Assembly (NCBI GenBank): GCA_025808555.1
Contig: CP075526.1
Location: forward strand, 1,132,712 to 1,196,711
From: Anaerolineales bacterium
Lineage (GTDB): Bacteria > Chloroflexota > Anaerolineae > Anaerolineales > UBA11579
DNA: 64,000 nucleotides
Direction: 5' to 3'
Of the stretch, positions 24,050-30,776 are shown piece after piece. Below the pieces are notes generated by a model. That model saw only the letters and a program-made list of their open reading frames with translations, did no database searches and was not told the origin of the DNA. The position numbers and the translations under genes are program-made. How positions within the stretch are numbered: the first letter of the stretch is position 1; each line of letters opens with the position of its first letter.

Positions 24050-25255
24050 ATGCAAAACAAGATCTATGATTTTGCCGTCATCGGCGGCGGCCTGGTGGGC
24101 CTGGCCACGGCGCGGGCGCTTTTGCAGAAGTACCCGGGCAGCTCGCTAACGGTGCTGGAGAAGGAGCCGCAGGTAGCCGCGCACCAATCCGGCCGCAACA
24201 GTGGCGTGCTGCATTCCGGCATTTACTACAAAAAAGGCAGCCTAAAGGCACAACTCACCACAGCGGGACGCACCGCCATGCTGGCTTTTTGCGACGAGCA
24301 CGGCATCAAGTATGAGATGACCGGCAAGTTGATCGTCGCTACCAGTGAAGAAGAACTGCCGCGCTTGCAGCTGTTGTACGAACGGGGCACGGAGAATGGG
24401 CTGGCGCTGGAGATCGTGGGCCAGCAGCGCATTGCAGAAATCGAGCCATATGTGAGCGCTCTACAGGCCATTTGGGTGCCACAGGCCGGCATTGTGGACT
24501 ACAGTCAGGTCGCCCGTAAATTGGCCGAAGAATTGGTGCTGGCGGGCGCAGAAGTGCGCCTGGGCGCCAGATTACAGCGCTTTGAGCACAACAATGGGAT
24601 ATTACACCTGCAAACTGGCAATGGTGAAGTACGAACGCGCATCGCGGTGAACTGTGGCGGGCTTCACAGCGATCGGCTGGCGCGCCAGACCGGGGTCGAC
24701 CCTGGACTGCGCATCATACCGTTCCGCGGCGAGTACTTTCGGCTGCGTCCGGAGGCACAGCACCTGGTGCGCGGCATGGTGTATCCGCTGGCCGACCCGC
24801 GCTTTCCGTTTCTGGGGGTGCATCTGACGCGCATGACGGACGGGGAAGTACTGGTGGGGCCGAACGCGGTGTTCAGCCTGCGGCGTGAAGGCTATTTCAG
24901 CCGTGACTTTGACCTGAGAGATTCGCTGGAGTCGTTGAGCTACAGCGGCTTCTGGCGGCTGGTGTTGCCAAACTTGCGAACGGGGTTGGGGGAACTGGTG
25001 CGCTCCGGAAGTGTGCGGGTGTTCGCCCGCGATGTGCAGAAGATGATGCCACCTATCCAGGCCGAGGACCTGCTGCCGGCGCGGGCGGGTGTGCGCGCCC
25101 AGGCGGTGGATAAGTACGGCAAGCTGGTGGAGGATTTTCGGTTTGCGCACGGCGATGGTTGGCTGCATGTGCTCAACGCGCCGTCACCGGGGGCGACGGC
25201 CAGCCTGGCCATCGGCCAGCACGTAGCCGCCCAGGCGGCGGAGTTGGTGAGCTAG
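24050..25255 (+). CDS. lhgO: L-2-hydroxyglutarate oxidase family FAD enzyme
   Basis: 401-residue FAD-dependent oxidoreductase. The dinucleotide-binding motif VIGGGLVGLATARALL is at 10-25, followed by LEKEPQVAAHQSGRNSGVLHSGIYY, a hallmark of LhgO and its relatives. Later GLRIIPFRGEYFRL and PFLGVHLTRMTDGEVLVGPNAV match the same family. It should oxidise L-2-hydroxyglutarate to 2-oxoglutarate at the membrane. It is one base from wecB, and homologues can occur in surface-glycan loci, so a sugar-acid substrate cannot be excluded. Divergent from the btu operon. Confidence 0.88.
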   Translation: MQNKIYDFAVIGGGLVGLATARALLQKYPGSSLTVLEKEPQVAAHQSGRNSGVLHSGIYYKKGSLKAQLTTAGRTAMLAFCDEHGIKYEMTGKLIVATSEEELPRLQLLYERGTENGLALEIVGQQRIAEIEPYVSALQAIWVPQAGIVDYSQVARKLAEELVLAGAEVRLGARLQRFEHNNGILHLQTGNGEVRTRIAVNCGGLHSDRLARQTGVDPGLRIIPFRGEYFRLRPEAQHLVRGMVYPLADPRFPFLGVHLTRMTDGEVLVGPNAVFSLRREGYFSRDFDLRDSLESLSYSGFWRLVLPNLRTGLGELVRSGSVRVFARDVQKMMPPIQAEDLLPARAGVRAQAVDKYGKLVEDFRFAHGDGWLHVLNAPSPGATASLAIGQHVAAQAAELVS

Positions 25256-25256
25256 C

Positions 25257-26351
25257 ATGGCTAAGAAGCTGGCTCTCGTGGTTGGGGCGCGGCCGAACTT
25301 TATGAAGGCCGCGCCGCTGATGGCGGCGGTGAAAGCCAAGGGCCGCCTGCAAGCGGGCTTGATCCATACCGGCCAGCACTTTGACGCCAACATGTCAGAT
25401 GTCTTTTTCCGCCAATTGGAAATGGCTGAGCCGGACCTGTACTTGGATATTCACGGCGGCAGTGTTAATGAGCAGGTGGCGCGGGTGATCGTGGCGCTGG
25501 ACCGCGAGTTTGCGGCGAACCGCCCTGACATGGTGGTGGTGTTCGGTGATGTAAACGCTACTTTGGCCGCTTCGATCGCGGCCAATAAGCTCAATATTCC
25601 CTTGGCGCATGTGGAAGCCGGCTTGCGCAGCTTTGACCGCGCGATGCCGGAAGAGCACAACCGGATTGTGGCGGACGTGCTGGCGGACTATTTATTCACC
25701 CCTTCGCCGGATGCGGACGCGAACCTGGCCGCGGCCGGCATTCCTGCTGAGCGCGTGCACCGCGTGGGCAATATCATGGTGGACAGCCTTTTGCGCTTCA
25801 AGCCGGCCGCGGAACAGCTGGCCGCGTGGGATGCGCATGGGTTGAAGCCGGGCGGGTATGGCGTCGTGACGCTGCACCGTCCCTCGAATGTGGATGAGCA
25901 GGCTGCACTCGATAGCATTGTTGAGGCGCTGGTCGAGATCCAGAAAAGTACGCAGTTAGTCTTCCCGGTGCACCCGCGCACACGCGCTCGTATGGCCGAG
26001 TGGGGCTTGCTGGATGCTTTGCAAGCCAGTGGTGTGAAGGTGTTGGAACCGGTGGGTTATTTGGAGTTCGTGAGCTTGATGACGCAGGCCCAGTTTATTT
26101 TGACGGACTCCGGCGGAATTCAGGAAGAGAGCACCGTGCTGGGCATCCCGTGCCTGACGGCACGCGAGAATACAGAGCGCCCTATTACTCTACAAATGGG
26201 CGGAAACCGCTTGGTGGGTAATACACCCGAGGGCATTTTGGCTGGCTACCGAGCCTTGCAAGGGCAAAAAGTGGCCCCACAGCAGCCCGATCTATGGGAC
26301 GGGCGCACTGCTGAGCGTATTGAAGCCATTTTGTTTGAGAAATTGAGCTAG
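25257..26351 (+). CDS. wecB: UDP-N-acetylglucosamine 2-epimerase (non-hydrolysing)
   Basis: Interconverts UDP-GlcNAc and UDP-ManNAc, feeding ManNAc-containing or nonulosonic-acid glycans. 364 residues, the usual length. GT-B-like fold with VVGARPNFMKAAPLM near the N-terminus, HTGQHFDANMSDVFF, VFGDVNATLAASIAA, HVEAGLRSFDRAMPEEHNR (about 116-134, catalytic Asp and Glu), VVTLHRPSNVD, and LTDSGGIQEESTVLGIPCLTARENTERPIT. One base after lhgO. Another promoter follows before the regulator gene, so it may end a short operon that supplies sugar to block A. Confidence 0.93.
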   Translation: MAKKLALVVGARPNFMKAAPLMAAVKAKGRLQAGLIHTGQHFDANMSDVFFRQLEMAEPDLYLDIHGGSVNEQVARVIVALDREFAANRPDMVVVFGDVNATLAASIAANKLNIPLAHVEAGLRSFDRAMPEEHNRIVADVLADYLFTPSPDADANLAAAGIPAERVHRVGNIMVDSLLRFKPAAEQLAAWDAHGLKPGGYGVVTLHRPSNVDEQAALDSIVEALVEIQKSTQLVFPVHPRTRARMAEWGLLDALQASGVKVLEPVGYLEFVSLMTQAQFILTDSGGIQEESTVLGIPCLTARENTERPITLQMGGNRLVGNTPEGILAGYRALQGQKVAPQQPDLWDGRTAERIEAILFEKLS

Positions 26352-26368
26352 CGCTTAAAAGTCGCCTA

Positions 26369-26398
26369 TTGACACTTTCGCTGTGCGCGTGTCAGAAT
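26369..26398 (+). promoter_or_regulatory. Promoter of polysaccharide block A
   Basis: TTGACA at 26369-26374 and CAGAAT at 26393-26398, 18 bases apart. An inverted repeat TGACAC-N13-GTGTCA (26370-26394) overlies it. The transcription start would be near 26405, about 16 bases before the GTG at 26421. Confidence 0.5.
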
Positions 26399-26410
26399 TC
26401 ATTTCCTGAA
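26396..26410 (+). promoter_or_regulatory. Candidate operator (AATTCA-N4-CTGAA), block A
   Basis: The imperfect palindrome TTCAT-TTC-CTGAA overlaps the -10 end and transcription start of the regulator promoter. The same AATTCA-N4-CTGAA, with identical spacing, lies at the same place in the promoter of the paralogous regulator at 49.8 kb. Operator function is inferred. Confidence 0.5.
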
Positions 26411-26420
26411 AGCTAGTCAC

Positions 26421-26909
26421 GTGAAGCAACGCGAATACAGACTGTTGGAAGCAATTGCCGAGGATGAGACGATTACCCAGGCTGGTTTGGCCAGCCATTT
26501 GGGTATGGCCATCGGCAGCGTCAATTGGTACATCAAGCGCCTGATCAGCCGCGGCTACATCAAGGCCACGCGTATGGACCGCACCCGTTTGCGCTACAAC
26601 CTGACCGGCGAAGGCATGCGCGCCTTCCAGCGCAATGCGACCCAATATGTCAAAGATTCGCTCAAGGTGTATCACGTGCTGCGCCAGCAGGCGAAAGAGC
26701 TGATCGCATCCATGCAAGCCAAGGGTATTGACAGCGTGTATATCGATGGCAGTGATCCGGAGCTAGACATCTTCCGCCTGACCTGCCTGGAGACTGGCAG
26801 CCCGGCCTTGGATGAGCAGCCCGGCAAATACATCATCCGCATGCGAAATGGTGCTTATTCGCTGGAGCGCAGCAAGCCAGCCGGAGACGGAGCGCGGAAG
26901 ATCGCATGA
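26421..26909 (+). CDS. EPS-associated MarR-type regulator with C-terminal extension
   Basis: 162 residues from GTG. Residues 1-75 form a winged helix: LLEAIAEDETITQAGLASHLGMAIGSVNWYIKRLISRGYIKATR, like the EPS-associated MarR family (TIGR04176-type), which heads exopolysaccharide clusters. A helical linker (~80-100) leads to an extension not in the short family members: GIDSVYIDGSDPELDIFRLTCLETGSPA, resembling a strand-loop-helix of a Rossmann-like unit with a degraded glycine loop. A paralogue of similar length starts block C. It is probably autoregulatory and controls block A. The next gene overlaps by 4 bases. Ligand unknown. Confidence 0.82.
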   Translation: MKQREYRLLEAIAEDETITQAGLASHLGMAIGSVNWYIKRLISRGYIKATRMDRTRLRYNLTGEGMRAFQRNATQYVKDSLKVYHVLRQQAKELIASMQAKGIDSVYIDGSDPELDIFRLTCLETGSPALDEQPGKYIIRMRNGAYSLERSKPAGDGARKIA

Positions 26910-27484
26910 TCGAGAACCGGCAGGTGTACGTAGTGATCCCGGCGCGCGGCGGCTCTCAGCGATTGCCGCGCAAGAACATTGCAACCCTGTGGGGCCGGCC
27001 ACTGCTTTATTGGGCTATCCAGGCTTCGCGGCAGTCGAAATACGTTGATCGCTGCTTTGTATCTACTGAGGATAGCGAGATCGCAGGGCGCGCGGAGGAG
27101 TTTGGAGCGAGCGTTATTCTGCGGCCACAGGAACTGGCTGGTCACGAGGTGTTCAAGCAGGACGTGATCGTGCACGCGGCACGCCAGTTTGACCCCGCGC
27201 CGCACTTCGTAGTTTCGTTGCAGGCTAATTCTCCGCAGCTCAACCCGGCGGACTTGGACGGCGCCATCGAAAAGCTCGTGCAACGCAAACTGAACGAAGT
27301 GTTTTCGGTGGATGCAGACCTGGTGCAGAATGCCTGCTTCCGCGTAATGAAGTACGAGTATGTTTTTCAGCAGTCCATCAGTACACACTGCGGCGTCTAT
27401 ATTGCAAATGCCACAGATTTGCATACAGCGGCAGATCTCGAAGCCATTGAGGCGCAAGGCAAACCCGACTGGGCAAAGGAATGA
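26906..27484 (+). CDS. CMP-nonulosonate synthetase-like cytidylyltransferase
   Basis: 192-residue NTP-transferase of the acylneuraminate cytidylyltransferase family, which activates sialic-acid-like sugars with CTP. N-terminal nucleotide loop VIPARGGSQRLPRKNI (10-25), LLYWAIQASRQS, STEDSEIAGRAEEFGA, and VSLQANSPQLNPADLDGAI in place of the usual LLQPTSPLR. It is shorter than typical NeuA (about 220 or more residues), lacking part of the C-terminal half. It overlaps both neighbours by 4 bases and precedes a NeuB-like synthase, so the two probably serve one sugar. Confidence 0.8.
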   Translation: MIENRQVYVVIPARGGSQRLPRKNIATLWGRPLLYWAIQASRQSKYVDRCFVSTEDSEIAGRAEEFGASVILRPQELAGHEVFKQDVIVHAARQFDPAPHFVVSLQANSPQLNPADLDGAIEKLVQRKLNEVFSVDADLVQNACFRVMKYEYVFQQSISTHCGVYIANATDLHTAADLEAIEAQGKPDWAKE

Positions 27485-28227
27485 CTATGCATCAAAACAA
27501 ACTGATCCCTAAGATCAACCTGATCGCTGAGATCCACCCTCAGTTCAGCGGAGACATTGGCCGTGCGCAAATGATTATCCAGCAATGCAAGCTGGCTGGC
27601 GCGGATGCGGTGAAGGTGCAGCTGTATGACTCGCAGGCCTTGTTTGGTAACAGTGATCGCGAGTACCTGCAATTTAGTAAGAGTGAGTTTAGAGACGTAA
27701 AAGCCTATTGTGATCATGTAGGCATTGAATTGTTTGCCTCAATCTTTACCGCGGACCGGATTGACTGGTGCGAGGAGCTGGGACTGCAAACGTATAAGAT
27801 TGCTAGCCGTACGATCGCTGATATAGACCTTTGCAAAAAGATCCTGGCAACAGGCAAGAAGATCTTGATCTCGCTTGGCGCCTGGGACTGGAAAACACAA
27901 GGCATGCCTTTTGAAGGCGACAACCTGGTTTATTTTTATTGTGTTTCAAAGTACCCTACGATAGGCGCTGAAGTTGAAATGCCCAGCTTTAGCAAGGAGC
28001 AATTCCTGGGATACAGCGACCACACTCCAGGGATTGGCGCCTCGTTGTTTGCAGTAGCACGCGGGGCGCAATATATCGAGAAACACTTTACGCCGAACCG
28101 GGCGCTGCAGAACCCTACCGAACTTGCGCATCTGGGCGGCATGGATTTTGATGAACTGCGGCAGTTGCGCAATATTGCTGATGAGATCAGTATGTTGCGC
28201 GTAAACGCGATTGGTGGTGCGAAATGA
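27481..28227 (+). CDS. Short NeuB-like synthase lacking the SAF domain
   Basis: 248-residue TIM-barrel protein of the N-acetylneuraminate synthase family (PEP plus amino-sugar condensation). NLIAEIHPQFSGDIGRAQMII, GADAVKVQLYDSQALF, SIFTADRIDWCEELGLQTYKIASRTIADIDL, GYSDHTPGIGASLFAVARGAQYIEKHF are all recognisable. The protein stops where NeuB normally continues into the antifreeze-like SAF domain. The usual GPDH segment after KHFT is replaced by NPTELAHLGG. It may therefore use an unusual substrate or need a partner; compare the full-length synthase at 58.9 kb. Translationally coupled on both sides. Confidence 0.8.
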   Translation: MTMHQNKLIPKINLIAEIHPQFSGDIGRAQMIIQQCKLAGADAVKVQLYDSQALFGNSDREYLQFSKSEFRDVKAYCDHVGIELFASIFTADRIDWCEELGLQTYKIASRTIADIDLCKKILATGKKILISLGAWDWKTQGMPFEGDNLVYFYCVSKYPTIGAEVEMPSFSKEQFLGYSDHTPGIGASLFAVARGAQYIEKHFTPNRALQNPTELAHLGGMDFDELRQLRNIADEISMLRVNAIGGAK

Positions 28228-28880
28228 AAGCTTCAATTATTGTGACTTCGTACAACTATGGCGCGTATGTCGAGCGCTGCCTACGCAGCTGCCTCTCGCA
28301 GAATTTCCCACAAGACCAATATGAGGTCATTGTGGTGGATGACGCCAGCACCGATGACACGCTGAGCCAACTGAAGAAATTTGAAAACTACCCAAACTTT
28401 CGCTATATCGTGAATGAAGAAAATGTAGGCGTAGCTGAATCGGCAAACCGAGGCATACGCGCCTCGCGTGGCCAGTATTTTGTTCGGGTGGATGCTGATG
28501 ATTACATTAACGCAGACCTGCTGTTTTTTCTCACTCGCTATCTGGCAGAGAATCATGATGCGTTTTGCGTATCGTGCGACTACATTCTGGTAGATGAATT
28601 TGGCAACAAACTAGAGCGACGCTATGCCAAAGACCACCCGGTTTCATGCGGCATTATGTATCGAACGGATCTGATCGCAAACTTCGGTCTTTACAATGGC
28701 AACTTCCGCCATCGCGAAGAAGAAGAGTTGCGAGCACGCCTGGCGGATTACTACAAGATCCATCATCTGCAGATCCCGCTGTATCGCTACCGCATGCACA
28801 AAAGCAACAAAACGAAAAACCTCGAGGAGATGGAGCGCTTTCGTAACCTCTTACAGAAGGACAACGAGGATACGAAATGA
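28224..28880 (+). CDS. GT2-family glycosyltransferase
   Basis: 218 residues, GT-A fold. IIVTSYNYGAYVERCLRSCLSQ at the N-terminus, YEVIVVDDASTDDTLSQL, NVGVAESANRGIRASRGQYFVRVDADDYI with the DAD metal motif near 94. Short C-terminal region ending in a basic helix (RYRMHKSNKTKN). Probably adds one sugar to a lipid-linked glycan at the cytoplasmic membrane face. Overlaps both neighbours by 4 bases. Donor and acceptor unknown. Confidence 0.85.
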   Translation: MKASIIVTSYNYGAYVERCLRSCLSQNFPQDQYEVIVVDDASTDDTLSQLKKFENYPNFRYIVNEENVGVAESANRGIRASRGQYFVRVDADDYINADLLFFLTRYLAENHDAFCVSCDYILVDEFGNKLERRYAKDHPVSCGIMYRTDLIANFGLYNGNFRHREEEELRARLADYYKIHHLQIPLYRYRMHKSNKTKNLEEMERFRNLLQKDNEDTK

Positions 28881-29551
28881 CATCATCTGATCTGCCCGAT
28901 AAGGATTGGATAGTTGATGACTCCCAGTGGAGTCACAAAGCTTTCATGAGCGACAGGGATGCCGATCTTTTTGAGACGATCCTGCTGCGCAAAGCTCCAG
29001 CTTCGGGCGTGCTAAATGTGTTGGAGTGGGGGAGTGGGCGAAGCACGGTTTATTTAACCAACATGCTGCTGAAGGAAGTGAAGCAATTCTTTTGGAACTC
29101 CCTCGAGTATGACCGTGAATACTTTCTGAGTAGTCTCGAGCCAGTTTTTGCAGAAAGTGCTCAATTTAGTAAGAGTGAAGAAGATGGTCGCATTATCTTC
29201 GCTTCTCAAAACGTTCGTATTGACGTTTTTGATTATGGCAAGCTGTCGCCTTTTTTACGCGAGCACGCTGATGATCGACAGGTGCCTATGGATGACTATA
29301 TTGGCCTTCCTGCGCGTCTAGGAGGCAGGTTTGACGTGGTGCTTGTGGATGGGCGCAAACGCCGTCGCTGCACGCTAGAGGCAAAGGAATTGCTCAAGCC
29401 GGGTGGGGTTGTAGTCGTCCACGATGCATATCGTCCCTATTACCACTGCGCGTTTGAAACCTATACTGCCCAACAATTTATTGGCGACATTCTGTGGATC
29501 GGCTCGAAAGAAAAAACAGATTTCTCGGATTTACTTGAACAGGCTGGTTGA
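28877..29551 (+). CDS. Class I SAM-dependent methyltransferase-like protein
   Basis: 224 residues. Motif I LNVLEWGSGRSTVYLTNML at about 48-66, then a beta-strand FDVVLVDGRKRRRCTLEAKELLKPGGVVVVHDAYRP typical of a class I Rossmann methyltransferase whose product strand ends in VHDA. Such proteins in glycan loci may methylate sugars; this one could also be a catalytically altered relative. From here base composition becomes clearly AT-richer than upstream. Overlaps the GT2 gene by 4 bases. Confidence 0.75.
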   Translation: MTSSDLPDKDWIVDDSQWSHKAFMSDRDADLFETILLRKAPASGVLNVLEWGSGRSTVYLTNMLLKEVKQFFWNSLEYDREYFLSSLEPVFAESAQFSKSEEDGRIIFASQNVRIDVFDYGKLSPFLREHADDRQVPMDDYIGLPARLGGRFDVVLVDGRKRRRCTLEAKELLKPGGVVVVHDAYRPYYHCAFETYTAQQFIGDILWIGSKEKTDFSDLLEQAG

Positions 29552-29552
29552 C

Positions 29553-30776
29553 TTGCTGATCTTTGTAGTACATCGCAGCAATTATTACAAATTTTTAGGT
29601 CCTCTGATTCGCGAGGCCATGACGCGCGGGCTGCCGGTAGAGATCTGGATCTGTAATGACGCCAAGGGCAAGGAGTATCTTGATGCCTCTGTCAAGCCTG
29701 CCTTGCTGAAAGAGGCCCACTCAAAGGAATTCGATTCACTTGAGGCGCTAAGTGCAGCGCTGGCGAAGATAGATGCCAAAGCAATTTTCTCTCTTCATAC
29801 TCGCGACAAATATAAACTCCCTCCCAAGGGGCCAGTATTTATTGCACTTCAACATGGTATCGACACCTTTATAGAAGCTGATCTGCAAAGTTTATGCAAC
29901 ACAGATCACCTCTGTCTGTATAGTGAATTTTGGCTTGACTGGGGTGCAAAGTACTTCCAGGCTATTAGTGGTGTTGACGAAAAGGTGGCTTATGCTAAAT
30001 TGGCCGAAAAAGCGATTTGTGTTGGCTTTCCCCAATTAGACATTTTGCGGGAGATTGACCCGAGCGTAGTCCGCACAAAGTACGGGATTCCTGCTGATAC
30101 GAGTGTGGTTCTGTATCTTCCCATCACGTTGGCGAACATCAGCGGTTCTTGGCCGCGCTTTTTTGAAGAGGATGACCTAAGAAAGCGGATAAAGGCTTTC
30201 CTGCAAGCTGTGCGCAGAGATAACACTTTTCTCCTTGAGTATCTGTGGTGGTTGTTGCTTGGTTGGAACGACAGAAAGCTCACAGAAGCGGTTAAGGCCT
30301 TTGCTCATAATAATGATGCTGTATTGATTGGAAAGGCGCGAAAGAAAGATCCCTTGCGGAGATGGTTGAAAGAGTTGGCCGATCTGACTGTTTACGATGA
30401 GTCGGACTATCCCTCGACTACTTTGGAGCTTCTAAGTGTTGCTGATGTGTGTATACATTTTTATAGCTTCGCTGCACTAGAGTCTGCTTATTGCGGGGTC
30501 TTTGGAATTAATGTTGATCGCCCCAGCCCCTCTGCTGATGTTGGTGAAGTGCCTCCGGCTTTTCATCGTTTGTGGAGACAGCGCAACACAGGCACTGCAT
30601 TCAATTTCCCTGGGGTTAATGATTGGATGACGATCCCCGATGTAATCCTTGAGTTGCCTAACACTCGGATTGAGGATTTTCGAATGGATGGTGAGACTCG
30701 GCAACTATTCATTGATACTTACCTGGGCACCAGTGATGGCGGGGCAAGTCAACGCGTCTTGGATTTGGTGAGCTAA
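29553..30776 (+). CDS. GT-B-like protein, CDP-glycerol/polysialyl-transferase-like
   Basis: 407 residues if translation starts at TTG 29553, one base after the preceding stop; an upstream in-frame ATG at 29424 would overlap the methyltransferase by 128 bases. Segments GPVFIALQHGIDTF, AICVGFPQLDIL, TSVVLYLPITLANISGSWP and SDYPSTTLELLSVADVCIHFYSFAALESAYCGVFGI suggest a GT-B fold like the teichoic acid glycerophosphotransferase and capsule-synthesis group. No reaction can be assigned. The composition is AT-rich compared with the rest of the cluster. Confidence 0.65.
   Translation: MLIFVVHRSNYYKFLGPLIREAMTRGLPVEIWICNDAKGKEYLDASVKPALLKEAHSKEFDSLEALSAALAKIDAKAIFSLHTRDKYKLPPKGPVFIALQHGIDTFIEADLQSLCNTDHLCLYSEFWLDWGAKYFQAISGVDEKVAYAKLAEKAICVGFPQLDILREIDPSVVRTKYGIPADTSVVLYLPITLANISGSWPRFFEEDDLRKRIKAFLQAVRRDNTFLLEYLWWLLLGWNDRKLTEAVKAFAHNNDAVLIGKARKKDPLRRWLKELADLTVYDESDYPSTTLELLSVADVCIHFYSFAALESAYCGVFGINVDRPSPSADVGEVPPAFHRLWRQRNTGTAFNFPGVNDWMTIPDVILELPNTRIEDFRMDGETRQLFIDTYLGTSDGGASQRVLDLVS

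Noticed and set aside
26906-28227. Complete CMP-sialic acid pathway in block A
   Set aside because: Both proteins are shortened and motif-altered, and no acetyltransferase or sialyltransferase family is recognised; only a sialic-acid-like activation is supported.
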